A DNA stretch of 64,000 nucleotides from Paracoccus luteus (GCF_004522155.1 NZ_SDEA01000001.1:537393-601392); one strand, 5' to 3'; shown: positions 28,418 through 38,372, counted from the first letter of the stretch. Notes: generated by a model from the sequence alone, not told the origin. Program-made: numbers and translations.

Positions 28418-30238
28418 TCATGCGCCGGCGCGCGACTGGCGCTTGCGCTCGTGCGGGTCCAGATGGCGCTTGCGCAGGCGCACGATCCTGGGCGTGACCT
28501 CGACCAGCTCGTCGTCGTCGATATAGGCGATGGCCTCTTCCAGCGACATCCGCACCGGGGGCGTCAGGCGCACGGCCTCGTCCGTGCCGGACGCGCGGAC
28601 GTTGGTCAGCTTCTTGCCCTTCAGCGGGTTCACCTCAAGGTCGTTGTCGCGGCTATGCTCGCCGATGACCATGCCCTGATAGACCTGCTCCTGCGCGCCG
28701 ATGAACAGCTTGCCGCGTTCCTCGAGGTTCCACAGCGCATAGGCCACGGACACCCCGTCCTCCATCGAGATCAGCACGCCCTGGCGGCGGCCCTGGATCG
28801 CGCCCTTGAAGGGCGTCCAGCCGTGGAAGATGCGGTTCAGCACGCCATTGCCGCGCGTGTCGGTCATGAACTCGCCCTGATAGCCGATCAGCCCGCGCGA
28901 GGGGACGTGGGCCACGATCCGGGTCTTGCCGTGACCGGCGGGGCGCATCTCGACCAGATCGCCCTTGCGGGCGCCGGTCAGCTTGTCGATCACCACGCCG
29001 GTATAGTCGTCATCGACGTCGATGATGACCTCCTCGACCGGTTCCAGCCGCTCGCCGTCCTCGTCGCGGAAGATCACGCGGGGGCGGGAAATCGACAGCT
29101 CGAACCCCTCGCGGCGCATGTTCTCGATCAGCACGCCCATCTGCAGCTCGCCCCGGCCCGACACGACAAAGGCGTCGCCGCCGGGGGTGTCCTCGACCTT
29201 GATCGCGACGTTGGTTTCCGCCTCGCGCAGCAGCCGCTCGCGGATGACGCGGGACTGGACCTTGGTGCCGTCGCGGCCGGCCAGCGGGCTGTCGTTGATG
29301 CCGAAGGTGACGCTGATGGTGGGCGGATCGATCGGCTTGGCCTGCAAGGGCGTGTCCACCTCGGGGGCGCAGAGCGTGTCGGCGACGGTGGCCTTGGTCA
29401 TGCCCGCCAGGGTCACGATGTCGCCAGCCACCGCCTCGTCGATGGGGGTCTGGGTCAGGCCGCGGAAGGCCAGAACCTTGCTGACGCGGAACTGCTCGAT
29501 CCGCTCGCCGTCCCGCGAAAGCGCCTTCAGCGTGTCGCCGGCGCGCGCGGTCCCCGCCTCGACCCGGCCGGTCAGGATGCGGCCGATGAACGGGTCGGCG
29601 CCCAGCGTGGTCGCCAGCATCTGGAACGGCTCGTCCCGGCGGGCCAGCTGCGCGGGGGGCTGGACGTGGCGCAGGATCAGGTCGAACAGCGCCGACATGT
29701 CCTTGCGCGGGCCGTCCAGCGTCTCGTCGGCCCAGCCGCCGATGCCCGAGGCATAGACATGCGGAAAGTCCAGCTGCTCGTCGCTGGCGCCCAGGTTCGC
29801 AAACAGGTCAAAGACCTCGTTCAGCGTCTGGTCGGGTTCGGCGGCGGGCTTGTCCACCTTGTTCAGGACCACGATCGGGCGCAGCCCCAGGGCCAGCGCC
29901 TTTGACGTGACGAACTTGGTCTGCGGCATCGGCCCCTCGGCCGCGTCCACCAGCAGGCAGACGCCGTCCACCATCGACAGGATGCGCTCGACCTCGCCGC
30001 CGAAATCGGCGTGGCCGGGGGTGTCGACGATGTTGACGCGCGTGCCCTTCCATTCGACCGAGGTGGCCTTGGCCAGGATGGTGATCCCGCGTTCGCGTTC
30101 GATGTCGTTGCTGTCCATCACCCGTTCGGCGACGGACTGGTTCTCGCGGAAGCTGCCGGACTGTTTCAACAGCTGGTCGACAAGCGTCGTCTTGCCATGG
30201 TCCACGTGGGCGATGATCGCAATATTGCGGATGTCCAT
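28418..30238 (-). CDS. typA: Translational GTPase TypA/BipA
   Basis: 606 aa. G1 motif [10 protein letters not shown] at residue 10, switch region [14 protein letters not shown]3 DTPGHADF, G4 [12 protein letters not shown]-like domains and the BipA-specific C-terminal region (GQEFMT-type [13 protein letters not shown]) follow. It binds the ribosome and helps 50S assembly and stress adaptation. The ATG at 30238 gives the usual length; the frame upstream is not family-like. Confidence 0.96.
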   Translation of the reverse strand: MDIRNIAIIAHVDHGKTTLVDQLLKQSGSFRENQSVAERVMDSNDIERERGITILAKATSVEWKGTRVNIVDTPGHADFGGEVERILSMVDGVCLLVDAAEGPMPQTKFVTSKALALGLRPIVVLNKVDKPAAEPDQTLNEVFDLFANLGASDEQLDFPHVYASGIGGWADETLDGPRKDMSALFDLILRHVQPPAQLARRDEPFQMLATTLGADPFIGRILTGRVEAGTARAGDTLKALSRDGERIEQFRVSKVLAFRGLTQTPIDEAVAGDIVTLAGMTKATVADTLCAPEVDTPLQAKPIDPPTISVTFGINDSPLAGRDGTKVQSRVIRERLLREAETNVAIKVEDTPGGDAFVVSGRGELQMGVLIENMRREGFELSISRPRVIFRDEDGERLEPVEEVIIDVDDDYTGVVIDKLTGARKGDLVEMRPAGHGKTRIVAHVPSRGLIGYQGEFMTDTRGNGVLNRIFHGWTPFKGAIQGRRQGVLISMEDGVSVAYALWNLEERGKLFIGAQEQVYQGMVIGEHSRDNDLEVNPLKGKKLTNVRASGTDEAVRLTPPVRMSLEEAIAYIDDDELVEVTPRIVRLRKRHLDPHERKRQSRAGA

Positions 30239-30358
30239 GCTCGATCCTGTCTGAAATCTGGCCGTCCCCCTAAACGGGATCGCGGCAAAGGGAAAGCGCA
30301 AACAGGGAACGGGCCCCCGCAAGCGGAGGCCCGGCCATTTGACGCGGGGATGGCGGCC

Positions 30359-31456
30359 CTAGCGGCGGCGATAGGACAGGCCGCCCCAGATCCGGCCCTC
30401 GTCGCGGTGCTGCCCGCCATAGACGGCGCCCTTGTAGGCCGCGAAGGCCGCGACCAGCATCGACGCCGCCAGCATGAAGGCCGACAGGACGCCCGCCTTG
30501 CGCGCCGCCTCGGCGGCGTTGCGGGCGGTGTCCTCGGCCTCTTGCGCCAGGCGCTGCGCCTCGGCCCGGGCATCGGCCAGGGCCTGTTCGGCGCTGGCGC
30601 GCATCTGCTGGGCGCCGTCCACCGCCTGATCGACGCGCTGCCCGATCTCGGCCTCGGACAGGCCGGTGCGGGCGGCGGCGGCGCTGACCAGATACTGCCG
30701 GTCGGCGTCGCTGATCTCGCCGGTGCGGACCAGATTGCCGAAGATGCCCGCGATCTCGCGGCGCAGGGCCTCGTCGCCGGTCGCGGCGGCGGGGGTTCCC
30801 GCCGGGGCGCCGGCGGGCGCGGCGGCGGGGCGCAGCAGCGTGTCGGTGATATAGTCCAGCGGATTGGCCTCGAACCCGTCGGGCAGCGCCTCGGCCACCG
30901 CCGGCGCCGCGGCAGCGGCCGCGCCGCCCGCGGCCTGGCCCAGGCCCGACACGGCCCCGCCAGCCAGTTGCCCCGCGCCCTGCGCAATGCCGCCGACGGC
31001 GGATCCCGCCGCCTGCACGGCGGTCGACGCGGCCGAGCCGACGGCGTTCGTCGCGGCCCCGATCAGCGATGCGGCGACCATCGCGCCCAGCACCGCCGCC
31101 AGGCCCCAGACCGCCAGCCCGTGGATGCCGTCGCGGGCCGTCACCTCGTCAGCGGTGGCGTTGTCCACGCGCCGCCGCATGCGGCCGGCGATATAGCCGC
31201 CCGCCATGTAGGTCGCGATCATCGACACGATGATCCACAGCGCGGGCAGCACGACGGCGCCGAACCCCGGCGCCTCGCCCTCGCGCGCCGAGATGCTGCC
31301 AAGCCCCAGCGCCGCGCCGAAGGTGGTGGCGATCAGGCCGATCCCCAGCGCGACGACAGTGCCGGCAAGGATGGCGGGAATGTCGACGTAAGACCCGTCG
31401 TGCGGCGTGGCCGGGGCCGAGGCACGGGTCATTTCCTCTGTCCGATCGGCGGCCAT
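30359..31456 (-). CDS. Membrane protein of unknown function, glycine-zipper rich
   Basis: 365 aa. Membrane segments lie near residues 25-50 ([20 protein letters not shown]), 65-85, 110-130 and close to the C-terminus ([20 protein letters not shown]). Between them is a Gly/Ala-rich zipper stretch ([20 protein letters not shown]), then an acidic region and a predicted coiled coil ([20 protein letters not shown]). No family is recognised with confidence. It begins two bases after a 24-codon gene, so the two are probably co-translated. Confidence 0.75.
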   Translation of the reverse strand: MAADRTEEMTRASAPATPHDGSYVDIPAILAGTVVALGIGLIATTFGAALGLGSISAREGEAPGFGAVVLPALWIIVSMIATYMAGGYIAGRMRRRVDNATADEVTARDGIHGLAVWGLAAVLGAMVAASLIGAATNAVGSAASTAVQAAGSAVGGIAQGAGQLAGGAVSGLGQAAGGAAAAAAPAVAEALPDGFEANPLDYITDTLLRPAAAPAGAPAGTPAAATGDEALRREIAGIFGNLVRTGEISDADRQYLVSAAAARTGLSEAEIGQRVDQAVDGAQQMRASAEQALADARAEAQRLAQEAEDTARNAAEAARKAGVLSAFMLAASMLVAAFAAYKGAVYGGQHRDEGRIWGGLSYRRR

Positions 31457-31458
31457 CG

Positions 31459-31533
31459 TCAGCGCAGCCCCAGCATGGACAGGATGAACAGCACGACCAC
31501 GACCAGACCGACAAGATAGATGATGGAATTCAT
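31459..31533 (-). CDS. 24-residue single-pass membrane protein
   Basis: 24 aa, reading [20 protein letters not shown] plus LGLR, almost entirely one membrane helix. AAAGGAAACG lies nine bases before the ATG. It directly precedes the larger membrane protein with a two-base gap. Very similar tiny proteins occur in Rhodobacteraceae, from memory. It may be a small partner of the following protein. Its length keeps it out of most automatic gene calls. Confidence 0.75.
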   Translation of the reverse strand: MNSIIYLVGLVVVVLFILSMLGLR

Positions 31534-32112
31534 GGGGCGTTTCCTTTTCGGTTGTTGACCCGGACGGGCCCGGTTCCGTTAGCCAAACCCCGCGCCCCGG
31601 CGCGGGTTCCCCGTGGCGCGCCGCGCGCCTGTCGGCGGGCGGGGCGGTGTGCCGGAGGGGCCGCTGCGGTCGGGCGGGCTGCGGCTGTCGCAGGGCGGCC
31701 GCGGTGGCGGGGGCCGCCCCCTGTGAATGCGCCCCTTTCGCGCGGGCCGGTCCCGCGAGACGGGACGTCCTGCGAGGGGCGCGCCGCCGTCAGATACCCG
31801 ACGCCGCCAGATGCGCCGGCCCCGTGGGGGATGCCTGTGGAAGGGCGGCCGCCGCCGTCAGACGGCCGCCGCCAGACGTCCGCCGCCGTCAGATACCCGA
31901 CGCCGCCAGACGGGCCGACCCCGTGGGGGACGCCGCTGCGGAAGGACGGCCGCCGCCAGACGTCCCATCCCGCCAGACGTCCCACCCCGCCAGATATCCG
32001 CCGCCCGGGACGGCGGACCCCGCGGGACGGATGTCCCTGCGGGAGGAGTCGCCGCCGTCAACTGGCCCGCCCCTGTCGTCCGTTCCAGGCGAGGCCGTCG
32101 CTGGCGCCCCAG
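31534..32112. other. GC-rich gene-free stretch with degenerate direct repeats
   Basis: About 580 bases between the 24-codon gene and the isomerase stop. All frames are open because stops are rare at this GC level, but no frame looks like protein. The first 30 bases are the upstream gene's leader. From 31782 a 99-bp direct repeat and shorter CGCCAGACGTCC-type repeats dominate. Confidence 0.6.
31782..31999. repeat. 99-bp direct repeat with short subrepeats
   Basis: The 28-base block beginning CGCCGCCGTCAGATACCCGA occurs at 31782 and again at 31881. The copies stay alignable through CCCCGTGGGGGA-GCC and GGCCGCCGCC. After the second copy come three 17-base units starting CGCCAGACGTCCCATCC, CGCCAGACGTCCCACCC and CGCCAGATATCC. 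This looks like a degenerate minisatellite rather than a coding region. Confidence 0.7.
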
Positions 32113-32874
32113 TCAGGCGGCGTTGCCGCGCAGCCAGCGCAGGCCCGCCTCGGTCGTGGTCTGCGGCACGTATTCCGCGCTGACCCAGCCGCGATAGCCG
32201 GCGGCGTCCACCCGGCGGAAGAAGTCGGCATAGTCGATGTCGCCCACCCGCGGCTCGTGCCGCCCCGGCGCGCCCGCGATCTGCACGTGGCGGACAAGAC
32301 CCGCGTGCCGGTGCCAGCAATCGGCCACGTCCCCGGTGATCAGATGGGCGTGATAGGCGTCGAACTGCAGCCCCAGGTTGGGCGCGCCGACGGCCGCGAT
32401 CACCTCGGCCGCCAGGTCGAAATCGGCCAGGAAGTATCCGGGCATGTCGGCGGGGTTGATCGGCTCGACCGTCAGGCTGGCGTGGGGGGCGCGCGCGCAG
32501 GCCCACCGCAGGTTGTCGATGAACGTGGCGCGGGCGGCCGCCCCTTCTCCCTTGCCGGCCATGACATGGATGTGGCGGGCGCGCAGCACCTGCGCATAGC
32601 GCAGCGCGCGGTCGAAATCGCGGCGAAATCGGTCCTCTCCGCCGGGGATGGCGGCAAAGCCGCGCGGGCCGCCCGCCCAGTTCGGGGGCGGCGTGTTCAG
32701 CAGCACGAACTCCAGCCCCGCCGCCTGCGCGGCGGCCGACAGCTCCTTGGCGGACAGGTCATAGGGAAACAGGATCTCGACCCCGTCGAATCCGGCCCGG
32801 CGCGCGGCCGCAAAGCGGTCGATCATCGGCAGCTCGGTGAACAGAAAGGTCAGGTTCGCCGCAAAACGCGCCAT
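32113..32874 (-). CDS. Hydroxypyruvate isomerase / 2-oxo-tetronate isomerase family
   Basis: 253 aa TIM barrel (AP-endonuclease 2 fold). Opening NLTFLFTELPMIDRFAAARR with GFDGVEILFPYD is the Hyi/OtnI signature. The metal and acid residues are in TVEPINPADMPGY, LQFDAYHAH and HVQIAGAPGRHEP with a late SAEYVPQ glutamate. It interconverts hydroxypyruvate and tartronate semialdehyde or acts on 2-oxo-tetronates. No glyoxylate gene is adjacent. It starts directly after the DUF1285 stop. Confidence 0.9.
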   Translation of the reverse strand: MARFAANLTFLFTELPMIDRFAAARRAGFDGVEILFPYDLSAKELSAAAQAAGLEFVLLNTPPPNWAGGPRGFAAIPGGEDRFRRDFDRALRYAQVLRARHIHVMAGKGEGAAARATFIDNLRWACARAPHASLTVEPINPADMPGYFLADFDLAAEVIAAVGAPNLGLQFDAYHAHLITGDVADCWHRHAGLVRHVQIAGAPGRHEPRVGDIDYADFFRRVDAAGYRGWVSAEYVPQTTTEAGLRWLRGNAA

Positions 32875-33432
32875 TCAGCCCCCCAACGCAAAGACCGCGC
32901 CGCAGGAACGCAGCACCAGCCCGCCGTCCGGTCCCGGCTGGGCGGCCTCGACCAGGCGATAGAAGGTCTTGCGGTCGATCAGCGCGTCCAGCCCGCGCCG
33001 CACATGGACATAGGGGCGGGGCGCGCCGTCCCGATCCTCGACCCGGATGGGGTGGTCGGGACCGGCGGTCACGACGTCGCCCACGTTCGTCGTCAGCGTG
33101 ATCGCGTCCGGCGCGATGTCGGCATCGACCGCCAGGAACGGCGCGTCCGCAACCCGGATGCCCAGCTTTTCCACCGGCGTCACCAGATAATACCGCTCGC
33201 CCTCGCGCCTGAGGATCGAGGCGAACAGGCGCACCATCTCGGGGCGGGCGATCGGGCTGCCGTCGTGGATCCAGCGGCCGTCGGGTTCGATGACCAGGTC
33301 CATCTCGCCGCAGAACGGGGGATCCCACAGATGCACCGGCGGCGGACCGCGGCGCCCGGCCGCGCGCGCGACATCGGCCAGGCCCGCGCCGGGCGCCGTG
33401 GTCTGCGCGGATTTCCCCTTGGGTTCGGCCAT
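32875..33432 (-). CDS. DUF1285 protein
   Basis: 185 aa soluble protein. The core PPFCGEMDLVIEPDGRWIHD followed by RPEMVRLFASILRR and YYLVTPVEKLGI is typical of DUF1285. A late region has PYVHVRRGLDALIDRKTFYR. No catalytic motif is known. It is adjacent to the isomerase gene and divergent from the MoxR operon, separated by 64 bases that must hold both promoters. Confidence 0.87.
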   Translation of the reverse strand: MAEPKGKSAQTTAPGAGLADVARAAGRRGPPPVHLWDPPFCGEMDLVIEPDGRWIHDGSPIARPEMVRLFASILRREGERYYLVTPVEKLGIRVADAPFLAVDADIAPDAITLTTNVGDVVTAGPDHPIRVEDRDGAPRPYVHVRRGLDALIDRKTFYRLVEAAQPGPDGGLVLRSCGAVFALGG

Positions 33433-33496
33433 TGGCGATGGAGCCTTTCGGTTTCACACAATAGAATGGCATCTAGAACAGAACGGGGGCGTTGTC

Positions 33497-34501
33497 ATGG
33501 CCGCAGAAGATAAACTGGTATCGGATGTGCGGGCGTTGGCCGAACGGCTGGTCGCCGCCCGTGCCAGCGTCGAGCGGCGCTTCGTCGGCCAGCACGCGGT
33601 CGTCGAACAGGCGCTGGCGGCGATCCTGTCGGGCGGCCACGCGCTGCTGGTCGGCCAGCCGGGCCTTGGCAAGACGATGCTGGTCGATACGCTGTCCACC
33701 GTTCTGGGGCTGGACAGCGCCCGCATCCAGTTCACCCCCGACCTGATGCCCGCCGACATCCTGGGGGCCGAGGTGCTGGACATCCGCCCCGACGGCACCC
33801 GCGCCTTTCGTTTCATCGAGGGGCCGGTCTTTACCCAGCTGCTGATGGCGGACGAAATCAACCGCGCCAGCCCCCGCACCCAGTCCGCCCTGCTGCAGGC
33901 GATGCAGGAGGGGCAGGCGACCGTCAGCGGCCAGCACCGCCCGCTGGGCCGCCCGTTCCACGTGCTGGCGACCCAGAACCCGATCGAGCAGGAGGGGACG
34001 TATCCGCTGCCCGAGGCGCAGCTGGACCGTTTCCTTGTGCAGATCGACGTGGATTATCCCGACCGCGACACCGAACGCGCGATCCTGCTGGCGACGACCG
34101 GGACGGACGTCGGCGCGGCCCATGCGGTGCTGGACGCGGGCCAGCTGATCGCGGCGCAGGCGCTGGTGCGCTCGATGCCGGTCGGCGAGGCGGTGGTCGC
34201 CGCGATCCTCGATCTGGTGCGCGGCGCCCGTCCCGGCGCGCCCGAGGCGCCGGGCTGGCTGGCCGACACGCTGGTCTGGGGGCCGGGCCCGCGCGCCGCG
34301 CAGGCGCTGATGCTGATGATCCGCGCCCGCGCGACGCTGGATGGGCGTTTCGCGCCCTCGCTGGACGACGTGGCTGCGATGGCCGCGCCGGTGCTGCGCC
34401 ACCGCATGGCGCTGAGCTTTGCGGCCCGCGCGCGGGGCGACACGGTGGACGCCGTGATCGCCCGCCTGATGGCCGCCCAACAGATGAGCGCGGCGGCGTG
34501 A
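33497..34501 (+). CDS. MoxR-family AAA+ ATPase
   Basis: 334 aa. Walker A GQPGLGKT near residue 53, Walker B LLMADEINRASPR, sensor-1 region LATQNPIEQEGTYPLPEAQL, and the C-terminal lid. MoxR ATPases act as chaperones for partners with von Willebrand-type domains. Here it heads an operon with a DUF58 protein, a BatA-like membrane protein, a DUF4159 protein and an amidotransferase-like membrane protein, the usual alphaproteobacterial set, probably for cell-envelope integrity. Confidence 0.92.
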   Translation: MAAEDKLVSDVRALAERLVAARASVERRFVGQHAVVEQALAAILSGGHALLVGQPGLGKTMLVDTLSTVLGLDSARIQFTPDLMPADILGAEVLDIRPDGTRAFRFIEGPVFTQLLMADEINRASPRTQSALLQAMQEGQATVSGQHRPLGRPFHVLATQNPIEQEGTYPLPEAQLDRFLVQIDVDYPDRDTERAILLATTGTDVGAAHAVLDAGQLIAAQALVRSMPVGEAVVAAILDLVRGARPGAPEAPGWLADTLVWGPGPRAAQALMLMIRARATLDGRFAPSLDDVAAMAAPVLRHRMALSFAARARGDTVDAVIARLMAAQQMSAAA

Positions 34502-34622
34502 TCACATCGGCGGAACCGGCGGGCGCAACGGCGCAGCCCTTCGCGGGTGCGGCGGCGCAGGGGCGCGTCCGCGGGCGCCACCAGGCGCGGCCGGGCGTGC
34601 CGCCCCTCGGGCGCGGTTGCGC

Positions 34623-35501
34623 ATGGTAGGATCGCCCGACCCCGCGCGCGCCGACCCTGCCGCCCTGCGCGCCGCGGCCGAGGCTGCGGCGGCGGGGCTG
34701 CCGGCGCTGCTGCTGGCGGCCGAGAGGCTGGCCTCGGTCGTCGATGCGGGTGCGCACGGGCTGCGCCGGGCGGGCACCGGCGACGAGTTCTGGCAGTATC
34801 GGGCGGCGCAGCCGGGCGACGCGGCCAGCGCCATCGACTGGCGCCGCTCGGCCCGCACCGATGCGGCCTTTGTGCGCGAGCGCGAGAAGCAGTCGCCGCA
34901 GGCCGCCGCCCTGTGGGTGGCGGCGACCCCCGGCATGGACTGGTCCGGCGATCCAGCGCGGCCCAGCAAGCAGGCCCGCGGGATGCTGCTGGCGCTGGCG
35001 CTGGGGCTGGTGCTGCTGCGCGGCGGCGAACGTGTGGCGGTCGCCGGGCGGCCCGCGCGGGGCGGCCGCGCGCAGGCCGAGGCGCTGGGCCGCGACCTGA
35101 TTGCGGCGGCGGGCGCGCTGCCCGATGCGGGCGCGCTGCGTCCGGGGCAGCGGCTTGTGCTGGTCGGCGACTTCCTGGACGACCCGGCGCCCCTTGCCGC
35201 GCTTGCGCGGCAGGCAGCGGCGCTGGGCGTCGGCGGCGCGCTGCTGCAGGTGCTGGACCCGGCCGAGGAGACGTTCCCCTTTGCCGGTGCGATCCGGTTC
35301 CGGGCGGCGGGCGGCGCTGCTGCCGATCACCTGACCCGCGACGCAGGCGCGCTGCGCGCCGCCTATCTGGCGCGGCTGGCCGACCGCCGCGTCCTGCTGG
35401 CGCAGATGGCGGATGCGGCGGGGCTGCGCTTTGGCACCCACGACACGGCCGCGCCACCCGCGCAGGCGCTGATGTGGCTGTATCAGGCGCTGGCGGAATG
35501 A
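34623..35501 (+). CDS. DUF58 protein
   Basis: 292 aa from the ATG at 34623; a TTG two codons earlier is possible. The DUF58 core is GTGDEFWQYRAAQPGDAASA followed by IDWRRSARTDA. The rest resembles a degenerate von Willebrand A fold (QRLVLVGDFLDD). DUF58 proteins are the usual partner of MoxR ATPases. A gap of 121 bases without a gene separates it from MoxR. Confidence 0.88.
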   Translation: MVGSPDPARADPAALRAAAEAAAAGLPALLLAAERLASVVDAGAHGLRRAGTGDEFWQYRAAQPGDAASAIDWRRSARTDAAFVREREKQSPQAAALWVAATPGMDWSGDPARPSKQARGMLLALALGLVLLRGGERVAVAGRPARGGRAQAEALGRDLIAAAGALPDAGALRPGQRLVLVGDFLDDPAPLAALARQAAALGVGGALLQVLDPAEETFPFAGAIRFRAAGGAAADHLTRDAGALRAAYLARLADRRVLLAQMADAAGLRFGTHDTAAPPAQALMWLYQALAE

Positions 35502-35553
35502 TCGGCGGCCTTTCCCCCGGCGCGCCATGCGCGCAACCGGCACCGGCGCGCGG

Positions 35554-37506
35554 ATGCTGATGCTCGGCCCCCTGGGCTTTGCCGCGCCGTGGCTGCTGGG
35601 GGCGCTGGCCGCGCTGCCGCTGCTGTGGTGGCTGCTGCGCGCGCTGCCGCCCGCCCCGCGCGAGGTGGTGTTCCCCGGCACCGCGCTGATGGCCGGGCTG
35701 ACCGACCCTTCGGCGCTGGCGCGGCGCACGCCGTGGTGGCTGATGGCGCTGCGGATGCTGGCGCTGGCGGCGGCGATCGCCGCCTTGGCGGGGCCGGTGT
35801 GGCGGCCCGACCCGCGACCGGCGGGCACCGGCCCGCTGCTGGTCGTGGTGGATGCTGGCTGGGCGGCGGCGCCCGGCTGGCCCCGGGCGCAGGACCGCGC
35901 GCTGGCGGCGATCGAGCAGGCGACGGGCGCGGGGCGGCCGGTGGCGGTGTGGCTGGCCGACGGGCAGGGCGGGCGCGGGACGGTGCGGTTCGGCGCCGCC
36001 CCCGAGGCCGCGGCCCGGATGCGCGCCGCGGTCCCGCAAGCCTGGGGCACCCGCTATCCCGATGGCTCGGCCCTGGCGGACGCGCCCGCATCCTTCGATA
36101 CGCTGTGGCTTTCCGATGGGCTGGATCATCCCGGCCGCGCGGCGTGGCTGGCGGCGCTGGCGGGGCGTGGGGCGGTGACGGTCGTCCCGCCCGCCCGCCC
36201 GGTGCGCGCGCTGGCGCTGACCGGTGACGAGCCGCCCGCGCTGGTCCTGCATCAGGCGGGGGCGGCGGGCGCGGACCTGCCCGCCGTGCTGGCCGTCGGC
36301 CCCGACCCGCAAGGGGTGCAGCGGCAGCTGGCCCGGCTGGTCCCGCCTGCGCCCGAGACCCTGGCCAGCGGGGCGATTGCGGCAACGGTGCCGCTGGACC
36401 TGCCGCCGGAATTGCGCAACCGCATCACCCGCTTTGCCATCGAGGGCGAGGCCTCGGCCGGCGCCGTCGTGCTGGCCGACGACCGGGTGCGGCGCCGCAA
36501 GGTCGCGCTGGTCGGCGACGCCCGCGCGACCGAGGGGCAGGCGCTGCTGTCGCCGCTGCATTACCTGCGCCAGGCGCTGGCCGGGCGCGCCGATGTGGTC
36601 GAGGGGGGGCTGGCCGACGTGCTGCAGGCTGCGCCCGACGTGGTGATCCTGGCCGACGCGCAGGCCGACACCGACGCCGAGCCGCTGACGCGCTGGGTCG
36701 CGGCGGGCGGGATGCTGATCCGCTTTGCCGGTCCGCGCATGGCCGCGTCCGAGGATCTGGACGGCGATCCGCTGCTGCCCGTGCGGCTGCGGCCGGGCGG
36801 ACGCGACGCGGGCGGGGCGCTGGCCTGGGGCGCGCCGCGCCCCCTTGCGCCCTTCGATGCGCAGGGGCCGTTCGCAGGCCTTGCCGTGCCGGGCGACGTG
36901 ACCGTGCGCGCCCAGCTTCTGCCCGAGCCGGACCCGGATCTGGGCGGCCGGACCGTCGCGCAGCTGACCGACGGCACGCCGCTTGTCACCCGTGCGCCGG
37001 TCGCGCAGGGCTGGGTCGTGCTGTTCCACACCAGCGCCAACGCCGACTGGTCGAACCTGCCCTTGTCGGGGCTGTTCGTGCAGATGCTGGACCGGCTGAT
37101 CCAGTCGGCCCGCGCGCCGCAGGCGGCGCAGCCCGCGCTTGCGGCCGAGGCCCCGCACTGGACCGCCCAGACCGTGCTGGACGGCTTCGGCCGCCCCGCG
37201 GCGCCCGAGGGGCTGGCCCCGGTCGCCGCCGAGGATTTCGCCGCCGGTCCCGCGCCGGGCGCGCCGGCGGGCGTCTATGCCGCCGGGGAACGGCGGGCGG
37301 CGCTGAACGCGGGCGGCGCGCTGGTTCCGGCGCTGGCCGCGGCCGACTGGCCGGGCGCGACGCTTTCCTCTGCCGCCCGCGCGCCCGGTCTGGCGCTGGG
37401 TGGCTGGCTGCTGGCGCTGGCGGCGGCCGCGCTGGCGCTGGATGCGCTGGGCAGCGGCTGGCTGGCCGGGGGACGCCCGGCCCGACGGACGGGCGTGCGC
37501 GCATGA
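35554..37506 (+). CDS. BatA-like membrane protein, N-terminal part of the DUF4159 system
   Basis: 650 aa from the ATG at 35554 (MLMLGPLGFAAPWLL), chosen by family similarity; an ATG at 35527 is in frame. Membrane segments at residues 8-28 and 60-80 are of the BatA N-terminal type (VVFPGTALMAGL between them). A degenerate vWA-like and a glutamine-amidotransferase-like region follow, then a last membrane segment (LGGWLLALAAAALALDALG). In relatives this protein is usually fused to DUF4159; here the chain stops and overlaps the next start by four bases. Confidence 0.85.
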   Translation: MLMLGPLGFAAPWLLGALAALPLLWWLLRALPPAPREVVFPGTALMAGLTDPSALARRTPWWLMALRMLALAAAIAALAGPVWRPDPRPAGTGPLLVVVDAGWAAAPGWPRAQDRALAAIEQATGAGRPVAVWLADGQGGRGTVRFGAAPEAAARMRAAVPQAWGTRYPDGSALADAPASFDTLWLSDGLDHPGRAAWLAALAGRGAVTVVPPARPVRALALTGDEPPALVLHQAGAAGADLPAVLAVGPDPQGVQRQLARLVPPAPETLASGAIAATVPLDLPPELRNRITRFAIEGEASAGAVVLADDRVRRRKVALVGDARATEGQALLSPLHYLRQALAGRADVVEGGLADVLQAAPDVVILADAQADTDAEPLTRWVAAGGMLIRFAGPRMAASEDLDGDPLLPVRLRPGGRDAGGALAWGAPRPLAPFDAQGPFAGLAVPGDVTVRAQLLPEPDPDLGGRTVAQLTDGTPLVTRAPVAQGWVVLFHTSANADWSNLPLSGLFVQMLDRLIQSARAPQAAQPALAAEAPHWTAQTVLDGFGRPAAPEGLAPVAAEDFAAGPAPGAPAGVYAAGERRAALNAGGALVPALAAADWPGATLSSAARAPGLALGGWLLALAAAALALDALGSGWLAGGRPARRTGVRA

Positions 37507-38372
37507 CGATCCGCCCCATGATCCGCCGCCGCGCCCTGCTGCTGGCAGCAGCCCTGCTGATCCCTGCCGCGGCCTTGGCGCAGACCGAGCTGCCGCCCCC
37601 GGACCCGCGGCTTGCGGCGGCCGCGAACCAGATCGCGCTGGCGCATGTCGCGACCGGCGACGAGGCCGTGGACCGCACCGCCGCCGAGGGGCTTGCGGGC
37701 CTGTCGCTGGCAATGGCGTTGCGCACCACGGTCGAACCGGGCCCCCCCGTCGCGGTCGATCTTGACGCGGACGATCTGTCGCTGCTGACGTTCCTTTACT
37801 GGCCGGTGACGGACAGCCAGCCGCAGCCCTCGCCGCAGGCCTATGTGCGGCTGAACCGCTTTCTGCGCGCGGGCGGCGTGATCCTGTTCGACACCCGCGA
37901 CGGAGACGTGGCGGGCTTGGGCGCGCCCGACGGGTCCGCCGCCCTGCGCCGCCTGGCCGCGCCCTTGGACGTGCCGCCGCTGGCCCCGGTGCCGCAGGAC
38001 CACGTTCTGACGCGCAGTTTCTATCTGCTGGACGATTTTCCGGGCCGCTGGTCGGGCAATCCGCTGTGGGCCGAGGCGCCGGCGAACCCCGCGGACGCGC
38101 CCGCCGCCGGGTTCCGCAGCCTGAACGACGGCGTCTCGCCGGTGCTGATCGGCGCGAACGCCTGGGCCGAGGCCTGGGCCATCGACGACCGCGGCCTGCC
38201 GCTTTACGCCGTCGGGCGCGGCTATGACGGCGAGCGGCAGCGCGAGATGGCGCTGCGCTTTGGAATCAACCTGATGATGTATGTGCTGACCGGCAACTAT
38301 AAATCCGACCAGGTGCATGTGCCCGCGCTGCTGGACCGGCTGGGCCGGGAATCGGACGGGGGGCGGCCGTGA
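37503..38372 (+). CDS. DUF4159 protein, separate chain
   Basis: 289 aa. It begins with a signal-like stretch (RRRALLLAAALLIPAAALAQ) and contains the DUF4159 core: NQIALAHVATGDEAVDRTAA, FLYWPVTDSQPQPSP, FDTRDGDVAG and DDFPGRW. In most alphaproteobacteria this is the C-terminal part of one protein of about 900 aa. Here it has its own ATG overlapping the preceding stop (ATGA), and the inherited membrane segment could serve as a signal peptide. The following gene overlaps its end. Confidence 0.87.
   Translation: MTIRPMIRRRALLLAAALLIPAAALAQTELPPPDPRLAAAANQIALAHVATGDEAVDRTAAEGLAGLSLAMALRTTVEPGPPVAVDLDADDLSLLTFLYWPVTDSQPQPSPQAYVRLNRFLRAGGVILFDTRDGDVAGLGAPDGSAALRRLAAPLDVPPLAPVPQDHVLTRSFYLLDDFPGRWSGNPLWAEAPANPADAPAAGFRSLNDGVSPVLIGANAWAEAWAIDDRGLPLYAVGRGYDGERQREMALRFGINLMMYVLTGNYKSDQVHVPALLDRLGRESDGGRP

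Noticed and set aside
31546..32112. Long proline/arginine-rich open frames across the repeat region as a repeat protein gene.
   Set aside because: Frames are open only because stop codons are rare at this GC content. No start with a ribosome site is seen, and the repeat units are not all multiples of three.
34054..37713. A 1219-codon open frame on the minus strand opposite the DUF58 and BatA-like genes.
   Set aside because: It is an antisense shadow: very rich in Arg, Pro and Ala, no recognisable domain, and fully overlapped by well-supported genes.
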